Positions 51,700 through 64,000 are shown, numbered from the stretch's first letter. The stretch: 64,000 nt of DNA from Druceiella hillmani (GCA_039881145.1 JAYKKI010000060.1:8208501-8272500), one strand, 5' to 3'. The notes: generated from the letters alone by a model not told the origin. Numbers and translations are program-made.

Positions 51700-53950
51700 A
51701 ATATAACACAAAATTTAATGCACTATTACAGTACGCAAAAACAAAGGCACTATTAAACGCTCGAAAATCGGTGGTGACCTGTCTATTCATCGACTGACTA
51801 GTTCGAATGAATTTTTTACACTCCGTGACTTTTTGGAACTTTTGACCGCCATGTTGTTTCGTGCTTAGTCCACTGCAGGTCGAATGCGTTCAGCATTGGT
51901 TTTCTTAAGTATTACAAAACTTTAACGTTACGGAAAACTCAGAGGTCTTTAAAGAACTTTCACTTCAAAAATGCATTGTTTTTAATGGTAATTCAAAAAC
52001 GAAAAGAGGTTTTTTTGGATACGTACTCCAAAAGTTACATCATAAAAAACACTTTTTTTGCTTCTAGTGAAAGACACGAGACCTTTGATTTTCGTTTTCC
52101 CTTAAATTTATTCCTTTCAATGAATGGTATCGCCAATGGTACATTTAGGTATTCTTTTTTAATTATTAAACATTTTAATTATTAAATTGAGTGTATTCAA
52201 TAGTTCTAGGGTATCACTTAAACTAAATAACCAAATTGATGTTAGAACTAGGAAAACAATTTAATCCTACTTTCGTTTACAAGTGGTAATGAGCGTAGCC
52301 TATTTACATTCCTACACGTAAAGAATGTTCCATAATGTACTAGTTATATGTCACTAACTTTGAGCAATATTTTGCTACTGTGCGTTTATCATATATCAAG
52401 TCATTTACATAGAATAATCGTAGTCGCTACATTATTTGTATATACAACACTTATATGGATGAGCATGAAAATAGCTGCGATGTCAGTACCAGAACACGGC
52501 GAAATACGGCTGATGGAAGTCGGGATGTATTGTGCCTGTTGTAAATTATATTTCCAAGAATTACATATGTGGGTTCATTGTGAATTTATAAAAAAAGTAC
52601 ATATGTTGTCAGTCTTGTAACGGATGAAGTACATACTAAATTAGTATTAAATCAATCATAAATAGACAAATAAATGGACAAATTTTGACAGTTTACTTTT
52701 GACACAAATAATATATGAAACAGCTGATAGCATTAGTGAGCGCCATTTTGTTTGTTTTCACGCATATGTACACTTTTTGTCTTATTCTATCGTGTTCATC
52801 TATCTCTTTTTTTCTTAGCTATGTACCTATTTTTCATCCTTCTTCCGGAAGTTCGGTCCTGACATTTAATTCTTATCGCGCCCAAAGAAGTTTCACTTCA
52901 ATAAATCAATATAAATGATCATAATTGACAAATATAGAGTCTGTTACATCTATATTACGTGAATCCTTTAATAACACTGATTATAAAAGTTAAAATCTGT
53001 GTAAATAACACTGATTATAAAAGTTTTAGCTAAGGGTACCAGGTAAATGGTAGTCGTATCACATAAATACATATAGGATGATCCTTCGGTGAGATATCAT
53101 TGTTTTGTTTATCTATTCTTTCTGCCTTTATGATTTTTTTTCTTTTTCGACTCAGGGCAATTAAATTATTTTGACTAAGTGCCGATTCTCAGCAAGCGCA
53201 TACTTATCAAATTTGATTTTGTTATCAGTACCTACCATTATTAAGTACAGTAAGGAATGCGAAATAAGTAGAGAGATAGTGATTAGGTGTTTGCCGTGAT
53301 TACGAGCTTCGTCATAATTTATACGTCGTCGAATCTCTTATCAGATAATTAAAAAATATATGGTTACGTAATATTTTATGCGCTATCAAAGTAATAAAGT
53401 CCTGATTTAATTTTGTTATATGATTTATGTTGGTATTCTAGAAGAAAAAATATTACTGGACTCTACATTTTTAATTATAAAGTGCTTATTTTATGATGGT
53501 TAAACTATAATTAAATGTTTATATTTCTGATGTTATAAACGAGAAAATTATAGACAGTAAATTTTAAGTAAATAAATAATTTACTTATAATTTACAGTAA
53601 TCATTTGTTAATATTATACCAATTAAAAGAAACATAAAAACAATTACACTTAGGTACCTTAGTCCATTACCCTTACCAGTAGTACATTTATCCATACATA
53701 TTATTTGCGACTGCTAGTTCCTTTGATTTATTAGTAAATACTTTTGGGATCATAGTTTCAATTATATTCGATGAATAATAAATAAGATGATTTCAATTTA
53801 AAATACTTATCAATTAAAAACGGCTCTTAACTTAATGTAAGTATTAAAATTTTGAAAATTTATTAATCTATGTTTTCTGAAAACTATTGGTGGAGTAATT
53901 GCCGACTATCGCAATTGCCGAGTGGTCTGCTTGACCTATTAGTCATTGAA
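51700..53950. other. AT-rich DNA, no gene supported
   Basis: The frames at 51976-52185, 52348-52620 and 52715-52918 are hydrophobic because of T-rich sequence. I see no homology or splice context for them. A dispersed repeat fragment lies at 52855-52940. Confidence 0.5.
52855..52940. repeat. Dispersed repeat fragment, copy B
   Basis: Partner of the block at 33350-33440. The shared core is catttaa.t.t.atc.cgccc with aagaagt and acttcaa. I believe the core is a common insect dispersed repeat, but could not check. Confidence 0.5.
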
Positions 53951-53953
53951 TTT

Positions 53954-56900
53954 CTGAAAATAAGTAATATTTGTTCTTTCCATTCTCTTGATAACTTGAC
54001 CAAGGTATAAAGTATTATTTATTAAACTATGTAATTTTTCTTAAAGTTTTTCAAGATAATGTCTATCTTATTAAATATACATTTTTTTCTTACTATGCCA
54101 AATGTGGAACTGTTTTATATTGCTACAGCTCTATTTCTGAAAATAAGTAATATTTATTCTTTCCATTCTCTTGATAACTTGACCAAGGTAGAAAGTAAGT
54201 ATTATTTATTAAACTATATAATTATTCTTAAAGTTTTTCAAGATAATGTCTATCTTATTAAATATACATTTTTTTCTTACTATGCCAAATGTGGAACTGT
54301 TTTATATTGCTACAGCTCTATTTCTGAAAATAAGTAATATTTATTCTTTCCATTCTCTTGATAACTTGACCAAAGTAGAAAGTAAGTATTATTTATTAAA
54401 CTTATAAATTTTTCTTAAAGTTTTTCAAGATAATGCCTATCTTATTAAATATACATTTTTTTCTTACTATGCCAAATGTGGAACTGTTTTATATTGCTAC
54501 AGCTCTATTTCTGAAAATAAGTAATATTTATTCTTTCCATTCTCTTGATAACTTGACCATGGTAGAAAGTAAGTATTATTTATTAAACTATATAATTTTT
54601 CTTAAAGTTTTTCAAGATAATGCCTATCTTATTAAATGTACATTTTTTTCTTACTATGCCAAATGTGGAACTGTTTTATATTGCTACAGCTCTATTTCTG
54701 AAAATAAGTAATATTTATTCTTTCCATTCTCTTGATAACTTGACCAAGGTAGAAAGTAAGTATTATTTATTAAACTATATAATTTTTCTTAAAGTTTTTC
54801 AAGATAATGTCTATCTTATTAAATATACATTTTTTTCTTACTATGCCAAATGTGGAACTGTTTTATATTGTTACAGCTCTATTTCTGAAAATAAGTAATA
54901 TTTATTCTTTCCATTCTCTTGATAACTTGACCAAAGTAGAAAGTAAGTATTATTTATTAAACTATATAATTTTTCTTAAAGTTTTTCAAGATAATGCCTA
55001 TCTTATTAAATATACATTTTTTTCTTACTATGCCAAATGTGGAACTGTTTTATATTGCTACAGCTCTATTTCTGAAAATAAGTATTATTTATTCTTTCCA
55101 TTCTCTTGATAACTTGACCAAAGTAGAAAGTAAGTATTATTTATTAAACTATATAATTTTTCTTAAAGTTTTTCAAGATAATGCCTATCTTATTAAATAT
55201 ACATTTTTTTCTTACTATGCCAAATGTGGAACTGTTTTTTATTGCTACAGCTCTATTTCTGAAAATAAGTAATATTTATTCTTTCCATTCTTTTGATAAC
55301 TTGACCAAAGTAGAAAGTAAGTATTATTTATTAAACTATATAATTTTTCTTAAAGTTTTTCAAGATAATGCCTATCTTATTAAATATACATTTTTTTCTT
55401 ACTATGCCAAATGTGGAACTGTTTTATATTGCTACAGCTCTATTTCTGAAAATAAGTAATATTTATTCTTTCCATTCTCTTGATAACTTGACCAAAGTAG
55501 AAAGTAAGTATTATTTATTAAACTATATAATTTTCTTAAAGTTTTTCAAGATAATGCCTATCTTATTAAATATACATTTTTTTCTTACTATGCCAAATGT
55601 GGAACTGTTTTATATTGCTACAGCTCTATTTCTGAAAATAAGTAATATTTATTCTTTCCATTCTCTTGATAACTTGACCAAAGTAGAAAGTAAGTATTAT
55701 TTATTAAACTATATAATTTTTCTTAAAGTTTTTCAAGATAATGCCTATCTTATTAAATATACATTTTTTTCTTACTATGCCAAATGTGGAACTGTTTTAT
55801 ATTGCTACAGCTCTATTTCTGAAAATAAGTAATATTTATTCTTTCCATTCTCTTGATAACTTGACCAAAGTAGAAAGTAAGTATTATTTATTAAACTATA
55901 TAATTTTTCTTAAAGTTTTTCAAGATAATGTCTATCTTATTAAATATACATTTTTTTCTTACTATGCCAAATGTGGAATTGTTTTATATTGTTACAGCTC
56001 TATTTCTGAAATAAGTAATATTTATTCTTTCCATTCTCTTGATAACTTGACCAAAGTAGAAAGTAAGTATTATTTATTAAACTATATAATTTTTCTTAAA
56101 GTTTTTCAAGATAATGCCTATCTTATTAAATATACATTTTTTTCTTACTATGCCAAATGTGAACTGTTTTATATTGCTACAGCTCTATTTCTGAAAATAA
56201 GTAATATTTATTCTTTCCATTCTCTTGATAACTTGACCAAAGTAGAAAGTAAGTATTATTTATTAAACTATATAATTTTTCTTAAAGTTTTTCAAGATAA
56301 TGCCTATCTTATTAAATATACATTTTTTTCTTACTATGCCAAATGTGGAACTGTTTTATATTGCTACAGCTCTATTTCTGAAAATAAGTAATATTTATTC
56401 TTTCCATTCTTTTGATAACTTGACCAAAGTAGAAAGTAAGTATTATTTATTAAACTATATAATTTTCTTAAAGTTTTTCAAGATAATGCCTATCTTATTA
56501 AATATACATTTTTTTCTTACTATGCCAAATGTGGTTTTATATTGTTACAGCTCTATTTCTGAAAATAAGTAATATTTATTCTTTCCATTCTCTTGATAAC
56601 TTGACCAAAGTAGAAAGTAAGTATTATTTATTAAACTATATAATTTTTCTTAAAGTTTTTCAAGATAATGCCTATCTTATTAAATATACATTTTTTTCTT
56701 ACTATGCCAAATGTGGAACTGTTTTATATTGCTACAGCTCTATTTCTGAAAATAAGTATTATTTATTCTTTCCATTCTCTTGATAACTTGACCAAAGTAG
56801 AAAGTAAGTATTATTTATTAAACTATATAATTTTTCTTAAAGTTTTTCAAGATAATGCCTATCTTATTAAATATACATTTTTTTCTTACTATGCCAAATG

Positions 56901-59359
56901 TGGAACTGTTTTATATTGCTACAGCTCTATTTCTGAAAATAAGTAATATTTATTCTTTCCATTCTCTTGATAACTTGATCAAGGTAGAAAGTAAGTATTA
57001 TTTGTTAAACTGTATAATTTTTCTTAAAGTTTTTCAAGATAATGTCTATCTTATTAAATATACATTTTTTTCTTACTATGCCAAATGTGGAACTGTTTTA
57101 TATTGCTACAGCTCTATTTCTGAAAATAAGTAATATTTATTCTTTCCATTCTCTTGATAACTTGACCAAAGTAGAAAGTAAGTATTATTTATTAAACTAT
57201 ATAATTTTTCTTAAAGTTTTTCAAGATAATGCCTATCTTATTAAATATACATTTTTTTCTTACTATGCCAAATGTGGAACTGTTTTATATTGCTACAGCT
57301 CTATTTCTGAAAATAAGTATTATTTATTCTTTCCATTCTCTTGATAACTTGACCAAGGTAGAAAGTAAGTATTATTTATTAAACTATATAATTTTTCTTA
57401 AAGTTTTTCAAGATAATGTCTATCTTATTAAATATACATTTTTTTCTTACTATGCCAAATGTGGAACTGTTTTATATTGCTACAGCTCTATTTCTGAAAA
57501 TAAGTAATATTTATTCTTTCCATTCTCTTGATAACTTGACCAAAGTAGAAAGTAAGTATTATTTATTAAACTATATAATTTTTCTTAAAGTTTTTCAAGA
57601 TAATGTCTATCTTATTAAATATACATTTTTTTCTTACTATGCCAAATGTGGAACTGTTTTATATTGCTACAGCTCTATTTCTGAAAATAAGTAATATTTA
57701 TTCTTTCCATTCTCTTGATAACTTGACCAAAGTAGAAAGTAAGTATTATTTATTAAACTATATAATTTTTCTTAAAGTTTTTCAAGATAATGTCTATCTT
57801 ATTAAATATACATTTTTTTCTTACTATGCCAAATGTGGAACTGTTTTATATTGCTACAGCTCTATTTCTGAAAATAAGTAATATTTATTCTTTCCATTCT
57901 CTTGATAACTTGACCAAGGTAGAAAGTAAGTATTATTTATTAAACTATATAATTTTTCTTAAAGTTTTTCAAGATAATGTCTATCTTATTAAATATACAT
58001 TTTTTTCTTACTATGCCAAATGTGGAACTGTTTTATATTGCTACAGCTCTATTTCTGAAAATAAGTAATATTTATTCTTTCCATTCTCTTGATAACTTGA
58101 CCAAAGTAGAAAGTAAGTATTATTTATTAAACTATATAATTTTTCTTAAAGTTTTTCAAGATAATGTCTATCTTATTAAATATACATTTTTTTCTTACTA
58201 TGCCAAATGTGGAACTGTTTTATATTGCTACAGCTCTATTTCTGAAAATAAGTAATATTTATTCTTTCCATTCTCTTGATAACTTGACCAAAGTAGAAAG
58301 TTAGTATTATTTATTAAACTATATAATTTTTCTTAAAGTTTTTCAAGATAATGTCTATCTTATTAAATATACATTTTTTTCTTACTATGCCAAATGTGGA
58401 ACTGTTTTATATTGCTACAGCTCTATTTCTGAAAATAAGTAATATTTATTCTTTCCATTCTCTTGATAACTTGACCAAAGTAGAAAGTAAGTATTATTTA
58501 TTAAACTATATAATTTTTCTTAAAGTTTTTCAAGATAATGTCTATCTTATTAAATATACATTTTTTTCTTACTATGCCAAATGTGGAACAATTTTATATT
58601 GCTACAGCTCTATTTCTGAAAATAAGTAATATTTATTCTTTCCATTCTCTTGATAACTTGACCAAAGTAGAAAGTAAGTATTATTTATTAAACTATATAA
58701 TTTTTCTTAAAGTTTTTCAAGATAATGTCTATCTTATTAAATATACATTTTTTTCTTACTATGCCAAATGTGGAACTGTTTTATATTGCTACAGCTCTAT
58801 TTCTGAAAATAAGTAATATTTATTCTTTCCATTCTCTTGATAACTTGACCAAGTAGAAAGTAAGTATTATTTATTAAACTATATAATTTTTCTTAAAGTT
58901 TTTCAAGATAATGCTTATCTTATTAAATGTACATTTTTTTCTTACTATGCCAAATGTGGAACTGTTTTATATTGCTACAGCTCTATTTCTGAAAATAAGT
59001 AATATTTATTCTTTCCATTCTCTTGATAACTTGACCAAGGTAGAAAGTAAGTATTATTTATTAAACTATATAATTTTTCTTAAAGTTTTTCAAGATAATG
59101 TCTATCTTATTAAATATACATTTTTTTCTTAATATGCCAAATGTGAAACAGTTTTATATTTCTACAGCTCTATTTCTGAAAATAAGTAATATTTATTATT
59201 TCCATTCTGTTGATAACTTGACCAAGGTGTAAAATAAGTATTATTTATTAAACTATATAATTTTTCTTAAAGTTTTTCAAGATAATTTCTATCTTATTAA
59301 ATATACATTTTTTTCTTACTATGCCAAATGTGGAACTGTTTTATATTGCTACAGCTCTA
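53954..59359. repeat. Satellite array, 187-bp monomer, about 29 copies
   Basis: A 187-bp unit (gaaaataagtaatatttatt, ctttccattctcttgataac, ttgaccaaagtagaaag, taagtattatttattaaac, ttaaagtttttcaagataat, cttattaaatatacat, ttcttactatgccaaatgtg, gaactgttttatattgctac, agctctatttct) is repeated head to tail. Inner copies are almost identical. The first unit and the last two or three are worn. Single-base indels occur in several units (near 55530, 56010, 56160, 56466, 58851). A 5-nt loss in one unit drops ggaac near 56533. Because 187 = 3x62+1, each unit shifts frame, so the 92-codon frames that repeat every 187 bp are by-products and not a protein family. Confidence 0.98.
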
Positions 59360-60359
59360 GACCGCATTTAATAAATTACTTGAACTTCTTAAATGCATTC
59401 TTTTTCCATACTCAATGTAATGTTGTGCCAGTTTCGTTAATAAATTTCCTAAAAATTATCCGAGAAGATTTTTCTGTTCTCAGTCTCAATGAAGTTTTAT
59501 ATTAAAAAGAATTACAATAATTTCGTAATTTTTTTGCAACAGTCAAAAGAAATATTTTATTTAAAAAATTAGTTGCGCCGCTTATAATGTAGTGGTCAGT
59601 AATCATTTTCGTTTTCTTTCGCTCCAATTTCTTAATTTTAATTTTATTTTATGTCAAGTAAATAAAACTTGTAATCTGTTTTGGAAACTATGTAACTAGA
59701 ATCATATTTAGTTTAAAAGAAAAAGCTGACGAAAATAAGTTGCTCTAATCTGCCACTTCTTTTTACATAAAATTTTGAGAAAGGTAATTCTTGATCTAAA
59801 AAAATTTCAGTTAGATGGTAAGTAAAAAATATCCCATGTTATATTATAGCTATTAGGTCTACTGTAAAATCTAACATAAAACGTATTCCTTGGTTTTTCC
59901 TGAGTTTTTAAGTACTTAATGCAATCTATATATTTGGTTTCAATATTAAACAAAATCTAAAATTTTAGTTAAAAAAACGGTAAAACATAGGAAACACTCT
60001 CCTCCAATTATATCAAACATCTCGAACAGCTACTAGTTTATTAAATTGTTTTCTTTGTTCCCTGTTTGAATGATGTTCAAAACCGAAAAAAGATAACTTT
60101 TATAAAACCGTCTCAGGGCCCTTATTGGGTAAATTATTGTCTCCCCTAGAAGTTAGACCATAAATTTGCTTACTCATTCATTATTAGATTTAAAACTACT
60201 GGCAGAGAATAAATAGACAATAATATACATAATCTTCTACTTCAATCCCAGCATCTTGTTTATTTTTTAATCGCAAGGTACCTATGTGTAATATTGGTGT
60301 ATTTCAAAATGATATGTAATTCAAATGTTCGAAATTTTATTATTATTTGGTAACGTTCG
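59360..60359. other. AT-rich DNA between satellite and Penelope-like relic
   Basis: I see no reverse transcriptase motifs here, so the relic that follows is 5'-truncated or its RT is too decayed to read. Confidence 0.5.
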
Positions 60360-60361
60360 TA

Positions 60362-60860
60362 CCAAATAGTGCTAAAATTTACTATAAATCCATCCCATAC
60401 ATAGGTAACGTATCACTCAAATTAGGAAAACTCTTAACTAATAATGAAAATATAAATAATACAACATGTGCCTATAGTACTTTAAATAACTTGGGTAAAC
60501 TCTTATTAATAATAAAGAAAAAATAGATAAACATGAAAAGAGTGATATCTATAAACTTAAATGTAACGACTGTAATAGTGTATACATAGGTTAAACAGGA
60601 AGAGATTTTAATACAAGATAAACGAAATAACAAACCAGACACATCTCACTTTGCTAAACACCTCATTGTAAATAACCATCACCCCCATACTGATAATGCC
60701 CCCTATATATTATAAATAAATACAAAAGGCAATAAACGTAATATCCTAGAAACATTAGAAATAATTAGACATAAAAAAGACGCCAAGGTATAATATAAGA
60801 TATAAGATATATTAAATGAACAACTAAATCTAATATCATCACCCATACTTAATATCCTCT
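60362..60860 (+). pseudogene. Penelope-like element relic: RT tail and GIY-YIG endonuclease
   Basis: The decoded frames read NSAKIYYKSIPYIGNVSLKL, then GKLLTNNENIN (end of the RT/thumb region). They continue with YSTLNNLGKLL, then DIYKLKCNDCNSVYIG, a stop, TGRDFNTR, SHFAKHLIVNNHHPH, KGNKRNILETLEIIRHKKD, and ILNEQLNLISSPILNIL followed by a stop. KC..C...YIG.TGR is the GIY-YIG nuclease signature as found at the C-terminus of Penelope-like retroelements. Stops and frameshifts inactivate it. Confidence 0.8.
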
Positions 60861-61083
60861 AAACATAATATAGTTAGGCATCATTGACACTACAGTACTC
60901 TTCAAATTGTTTCAGCTCAATTACACATCTAAATATAAATATGTGTAAAGGAAAAAAAATGTGAATAAATAAATAAATAAATGAATAAAATAAAACGGGA
61001 GTAGAATTAGTGGCACAGCCTTGTTTAGATACCCTTGCTGTTGTATAAATAAAAAACTTCCATTTAATTTTATTACATACACC

Positions 61084-61120
61084 GGGACATTTGCATTGTA
61101 TTATACAATGCAAATGTCCC
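61084..61120. repeat. Perfect hairpin, 17-bp arms, 3-nt loop
   Basis: GGGACATTTGCATTGTA, TTA, then the exact reverse complement. It lies in the 3' part of the Penelope-like relic. Confidence 0.9.
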
Positions 61121-61345
61121 ATAAAATAACATCCTCATAAAATAACATCAATTTAATTTATTACCCTCACTAAAATACTTTTATATCGGATAACTCGCGG
61201 AAGTATAATAAAACCTACACCGCTCCTGTACAATAAATTCATTAATATGAGCAGTGGGAAAACCCACACAAACCAGGCTTCCGCTATTGTGTTTGAAACA
61301 CATAAATGCTATTGGATGTTCCTAAGAGTTAATTTTTCCTAATAG

Positions 61346-61385
61346 CCCACCTGAAGTTGTAATACAACGAAACCTAGGTCGGGTT
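61346..61385 (+). ncRNA. Decayed hammerhead-like motif in the Penelope-like relic
   Basis: CCACCTGAAG is followed directly by TTGTAATACAAC, so A9 and part of stem II are missing. The closing GTGG has become GGGT. GAAACCTAGGTC is kept. It is unlikely to be active, but is the key link between ribozyme and element. Confidence 0.5.
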
Positions 61386-61480
61386 AAAGAACTTAAAGAC
61401 AGTAGAAATAATACTACATCACGTAGTTTCATTTAATTGTGAATAATGAATTTCTGCAAAATTAACGCCAAATATATTCA

Positions 61481-62898
61481 ATACTAAAAACTTCTTTAAT
61501 CATTTTTATTTCCCTTCAGCAACTAAACTGAGAAATTAAATCTCTATCCGATCAGTTTGCAAACGAAATATAAAACTAACTTTGTTTTATTTTTTTTTCT
61601 AAATTATTTTATCACCTATAAAAACCTCACGAATATTTCAAAAGATGGTACAAGATCACCAAAAATAATGTTTTGTTTTAAAATAACATTTTGGCCATAA
61701 ATTTCTGGTTCAAATATTTCCGGTTTTAACAATAATGTTATAAAAGAAACTTATAAAAGAAGTCTAAAGAAACTAAATTTTGTGAGAGATATTATTGGAT
61801 TGAGAAATAAAAGTATGTAAAAGAAGAAAATTTCATAAAAAATTATTTGAAAAATGATTTTTCCGGTTATTCGAACATGCAAATTGCATTTTCGGAATGA
61901 ACTCCTCGATGCAATTTTTTCGACTTACTTGCTATTATTTGTGACATTAAACTTTAAATATGAAACAAAAAGTTAACTTAAATAAAAAAAAATAAAACCA
62001 AAAAAACTTAATGAAAAGAAGAACGTAGACAAGTAATAAATTTAATGTATGAGATCCATTTGACAGCCCTTTCTTCACAGTAAGGTAATATTATATATCG
62101 TAATATAATTTTAATTCCGTCAATGTGCACTAACGGAACAACTAATAAATGTCCCAAAAATACTTGAAATTATTTTAAAAATTATGAATTCTATAGTTGT
62201 TTTTATTTGAATTTCAGCTCAAAACTGACGCGGAGAACTGAGTAGGTTTGAATCGATCGTGATTTAAGATAATTTAAAAAAGATTTTGAGACATTACAAC
62301 TTGAATAAAGATGCTTACCATCACTTATTGGAAAAAGAAAAATATTCTCGCTAATCGATTAAATAATATTAATTTTTTTCTTATGGCATAAATACGCTAT
62401 CTAAACTACATACGTAGATAGTGTCGTACAACAAAATTAACTCTTATCAAGTATCTACTAGAAGATGGTGCTACATTATTTATCTAATAGAATTTTATTT
62501 AAATTTTATAAAAATAATTGATTGCACTGTATTTTATTTTAATTTTATATTACATTCTCACCAATTAAAAATGGATTTTTTGATAACTTAATAAAAATGG
62601 AATCTTTTATAAAAAAATGGATCTTTTATAAAAAATGGATTGGAAGTATATATATCCCTTCTGTCCTCTTTCTCATTACTAACCTTTTCTAAATAATATA
62701 AACAATACAAATCATCAGAAACTCTACCAAAACATACCTTTCAAATTGGCACAAGCCGTTGTCTTTATTTTTTCTGCGTTCATTTTTTTGTTCAGAGAAT
62801 CTTTGCCAATGTCAAGTCCTGGATATCCGTTATTTATTATTTGGTTAGAAACATGTACCACTTGACAAAAAGAGAAATAAAATAACATGAATTAAAAA

Positions 62899-62905
<7 letters not shown>
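61481..62905. other. AT-rich DNA, nothing recognised
   Basis: Short frames only. A triplicated aaaaatggatctttta-like word lies near 62569-62640. Confidence 0.5.

Positions 62906-62978
<73 letters not shown>
62906..62978. repeat. TA microsatellite
   Basis: Perfect (TA)n of about 73 bp. Confidence 0.97.
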
Positions 62979-62979
<1 letters not shown>

Positions 62980-63109
62980 AACAAATTTCAAATACTTAAT
63001 TGACAATTTCGATCATAAATATTAAAATAATCATAAAATAACTTTATAAGTATGCAAGCATATCCGTTTTAGAAAGGTAAGAACATATTATATTAGTTCC
63101 AGTTAATGT

Positions 63110-63345
63110 GCTTACTCGGGCACGCGTGAGGTAGTGAGGTGCCCTGAGAAATCGCCTTGTAGGTCAGGTTAGGGGTCAACGTGTCATGACAACGAAAGTG
63201 CGCACGACGTGTGAGAGTTCCCCGGGATGACTAGTTAGTTGTTTGGTATCCAGTTATTGGATAGTTCAAGTGGTTCCAGTAAAGAGAACTGATTATGAGG
63301 CTTTGTATTGATTATCTGACTTGGTCTGACAGAATTGCCTATAAA
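63110..63345. other. GC-elevated patch of unknown nature
   Basis: The stretch from cttactcgggcacgcgtgag through gtgcgcacgacgtgtgagag and ttccccgggatgac to gacttggtctgacag is clearly richer in GC and CpG than anything nearby. It has no long open frame and no tRNA fold I could build. It may be a promoter/5' exon, a SINE-like insert or a relic. Confidence 0.35.
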
Positions 63346-64000
63346 GTAAATCATTTATCCGACCCTCGATAGAGTCACTTTAATTTTTTTTCTATCGAGA
63401 TGTAGGTATACGTTTACATGGCATGCTACTTTTGGATTGTGTGTAACTCTGTATGTAAATACTGAAATTTCTACATTTTTTTTATCAATGTACTTTATAT
63501 GCAAAAAGAATCTATTGACAAAATAATAAAATAATTATCAATATTCAAAATATCGGAAAAAGAACTCTTAAAAAATTTTTAAAACAGCATCTAATCAACA
63601 GGGTGTAATTAAACTAGAATATCTCCGTGGGCTAATAATTCTCAAAAAAAAAAATTCATAAAATGTAAGAAGAATATAAAAAGTTGACTGGGAATCCTAT
63701 TTAAATAAAACATGTCAAGAACGTTGTTCAAAATTCTTGTACGTTTACGTACGGCTGCTATGAAATCAAAACAATCACTTGGAGAACTATGATATAATAT
63801 AAAATATATGCACACCAATATACACGCCAAAGTGTAAAAAGTTTACTCTTGAACAAAATTTATATAAATGAAAAAAAATAAATTTTTGTATAATACACAT
63901 TTCCAAACATTTCTCAAAAAAAATTTTCGCCAAGGCTGTATTATAGCCCTTTGGAAAAAACGGGCATTTAAAACATTTCTTTATAGCTACAGAAATCTCA
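63346..64000. other. AT-rich DNA to window end, nothing recognised
   Basis: The minus-strand frame at 63642-63830 is a T/A-driven hydrophobic frame without support. Confidence 0.5.

Larger units (their letters stand above)
60861..61480 (+). mobile_element. 3' end of the Penelope-like relic, shared with the foldback elements
   Basis: The 3' non-coding part ends in gcccacctgaagttgtaata, caacgaaacctaggtcgg, cacgtagtttcatttaattg and gcgccaaatatattca-like sequence (attaacgccaaatatattca). This is the same terminus as the foldback arms at 1.5, 14.1 and 21.8 kb, and it links those elements to a Penelope-like source. A perfect hairpin lies inside at 61084-61120. Confidence 0.75.

Noticed and set aside
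52348..52620. 90-codon plus frame with several cysteines (MYCACCKLYF)
   Set aside because: No signal, partner exon or family resemblance; the hydrophobic start is what T-rich DNA gives by chance.
54059..59132. A family of 92- to 216-codon proteins
   Set aside because: The frames recur every 187 bp in a frame-shifting satellite, so they reflect the repeat and not coding selection.
60874..61122. 82-codon minus-strand frame
   Set aside because: It lies antisense within the Penelope-like 3' region and begins in a perfect hairpin; it has no homology I recognise.

Overview
The window is very AT-rich eukaryotic DNA. It looks like an insect nuclear scaffold: it carries one intact-looking gene of the insect-specific Osiris family (DUF1676), spread over about 29 kb. 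It also carries relics of Penelope-like, LINE and Mutator-like elements, many unrelated tandem repeats and long TA microsatellites. Several dispersed repeats (a GGGTTCCGTA motif, and a run of GGACAGGCAGAC-like units near 8230) resemble repeats I associate with Lepidoptera and related insects, but I cannot fix the order. There is no operon-like layout and no sign of prokaryotic DNA.

Layout. 0-11 kb: a 207-bp tandem array, a foldback element with hammerhead-like ribozyme motifs in both arms, a 47-bp array, an isolated exon-like segment next to a broken Mutator-like (MULE) transposase, a dispersed repeat and a ~100-bp array. 11.7-40.7 kb, minus strand: the Osiris gene. Exon 1 is at 40140-40575 (signal peptide, two-cysteine domain), exon 2 at 29771-29898 (start of the hydrophobic segment) and exon 3 at 11753-11932 (end of the hydrophobic segment, C-terminal tail). 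Splice sites are canonical and the phases fit, giving a 247-residue protein. The introns (about 10.2 and 17.8 kb) hold further foldback copies, at least seven tandem-repeat families, microsatellites, perfect hairpins and a LINE C-terminal relic. 40.7-53.9 kb: intergenic DNA with dispersed repeats, a minus-strand LINE relic, a 91-bp array and an extremely AT-rich block. 53.95-59.36 kb: a homogeneous satellite of about 29 copies of a 187-bp monomer. 60.36-61.48 kb: a decayed Penelope-like element with a recognisable GIY-YIG endonuclease region and the same 3' end as the foldback elements. 61.5-64 kb: nothing coding that I can support.

Most notable observation: the foldback elements share their terminal sequence with the 3' end of the Penelope-like relic. 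That sequence contains a 41-nt motif laid out like a minimal type I hammerhead ribozyme: CTGAAGA, a 5-bp stem, GAAA, a CC..GG mini-stem, a TC cleavage site, and a closing CCAC/GTGG stem. Four copies of the motif look intact: both arms of the first foldback and the left arm of two others.
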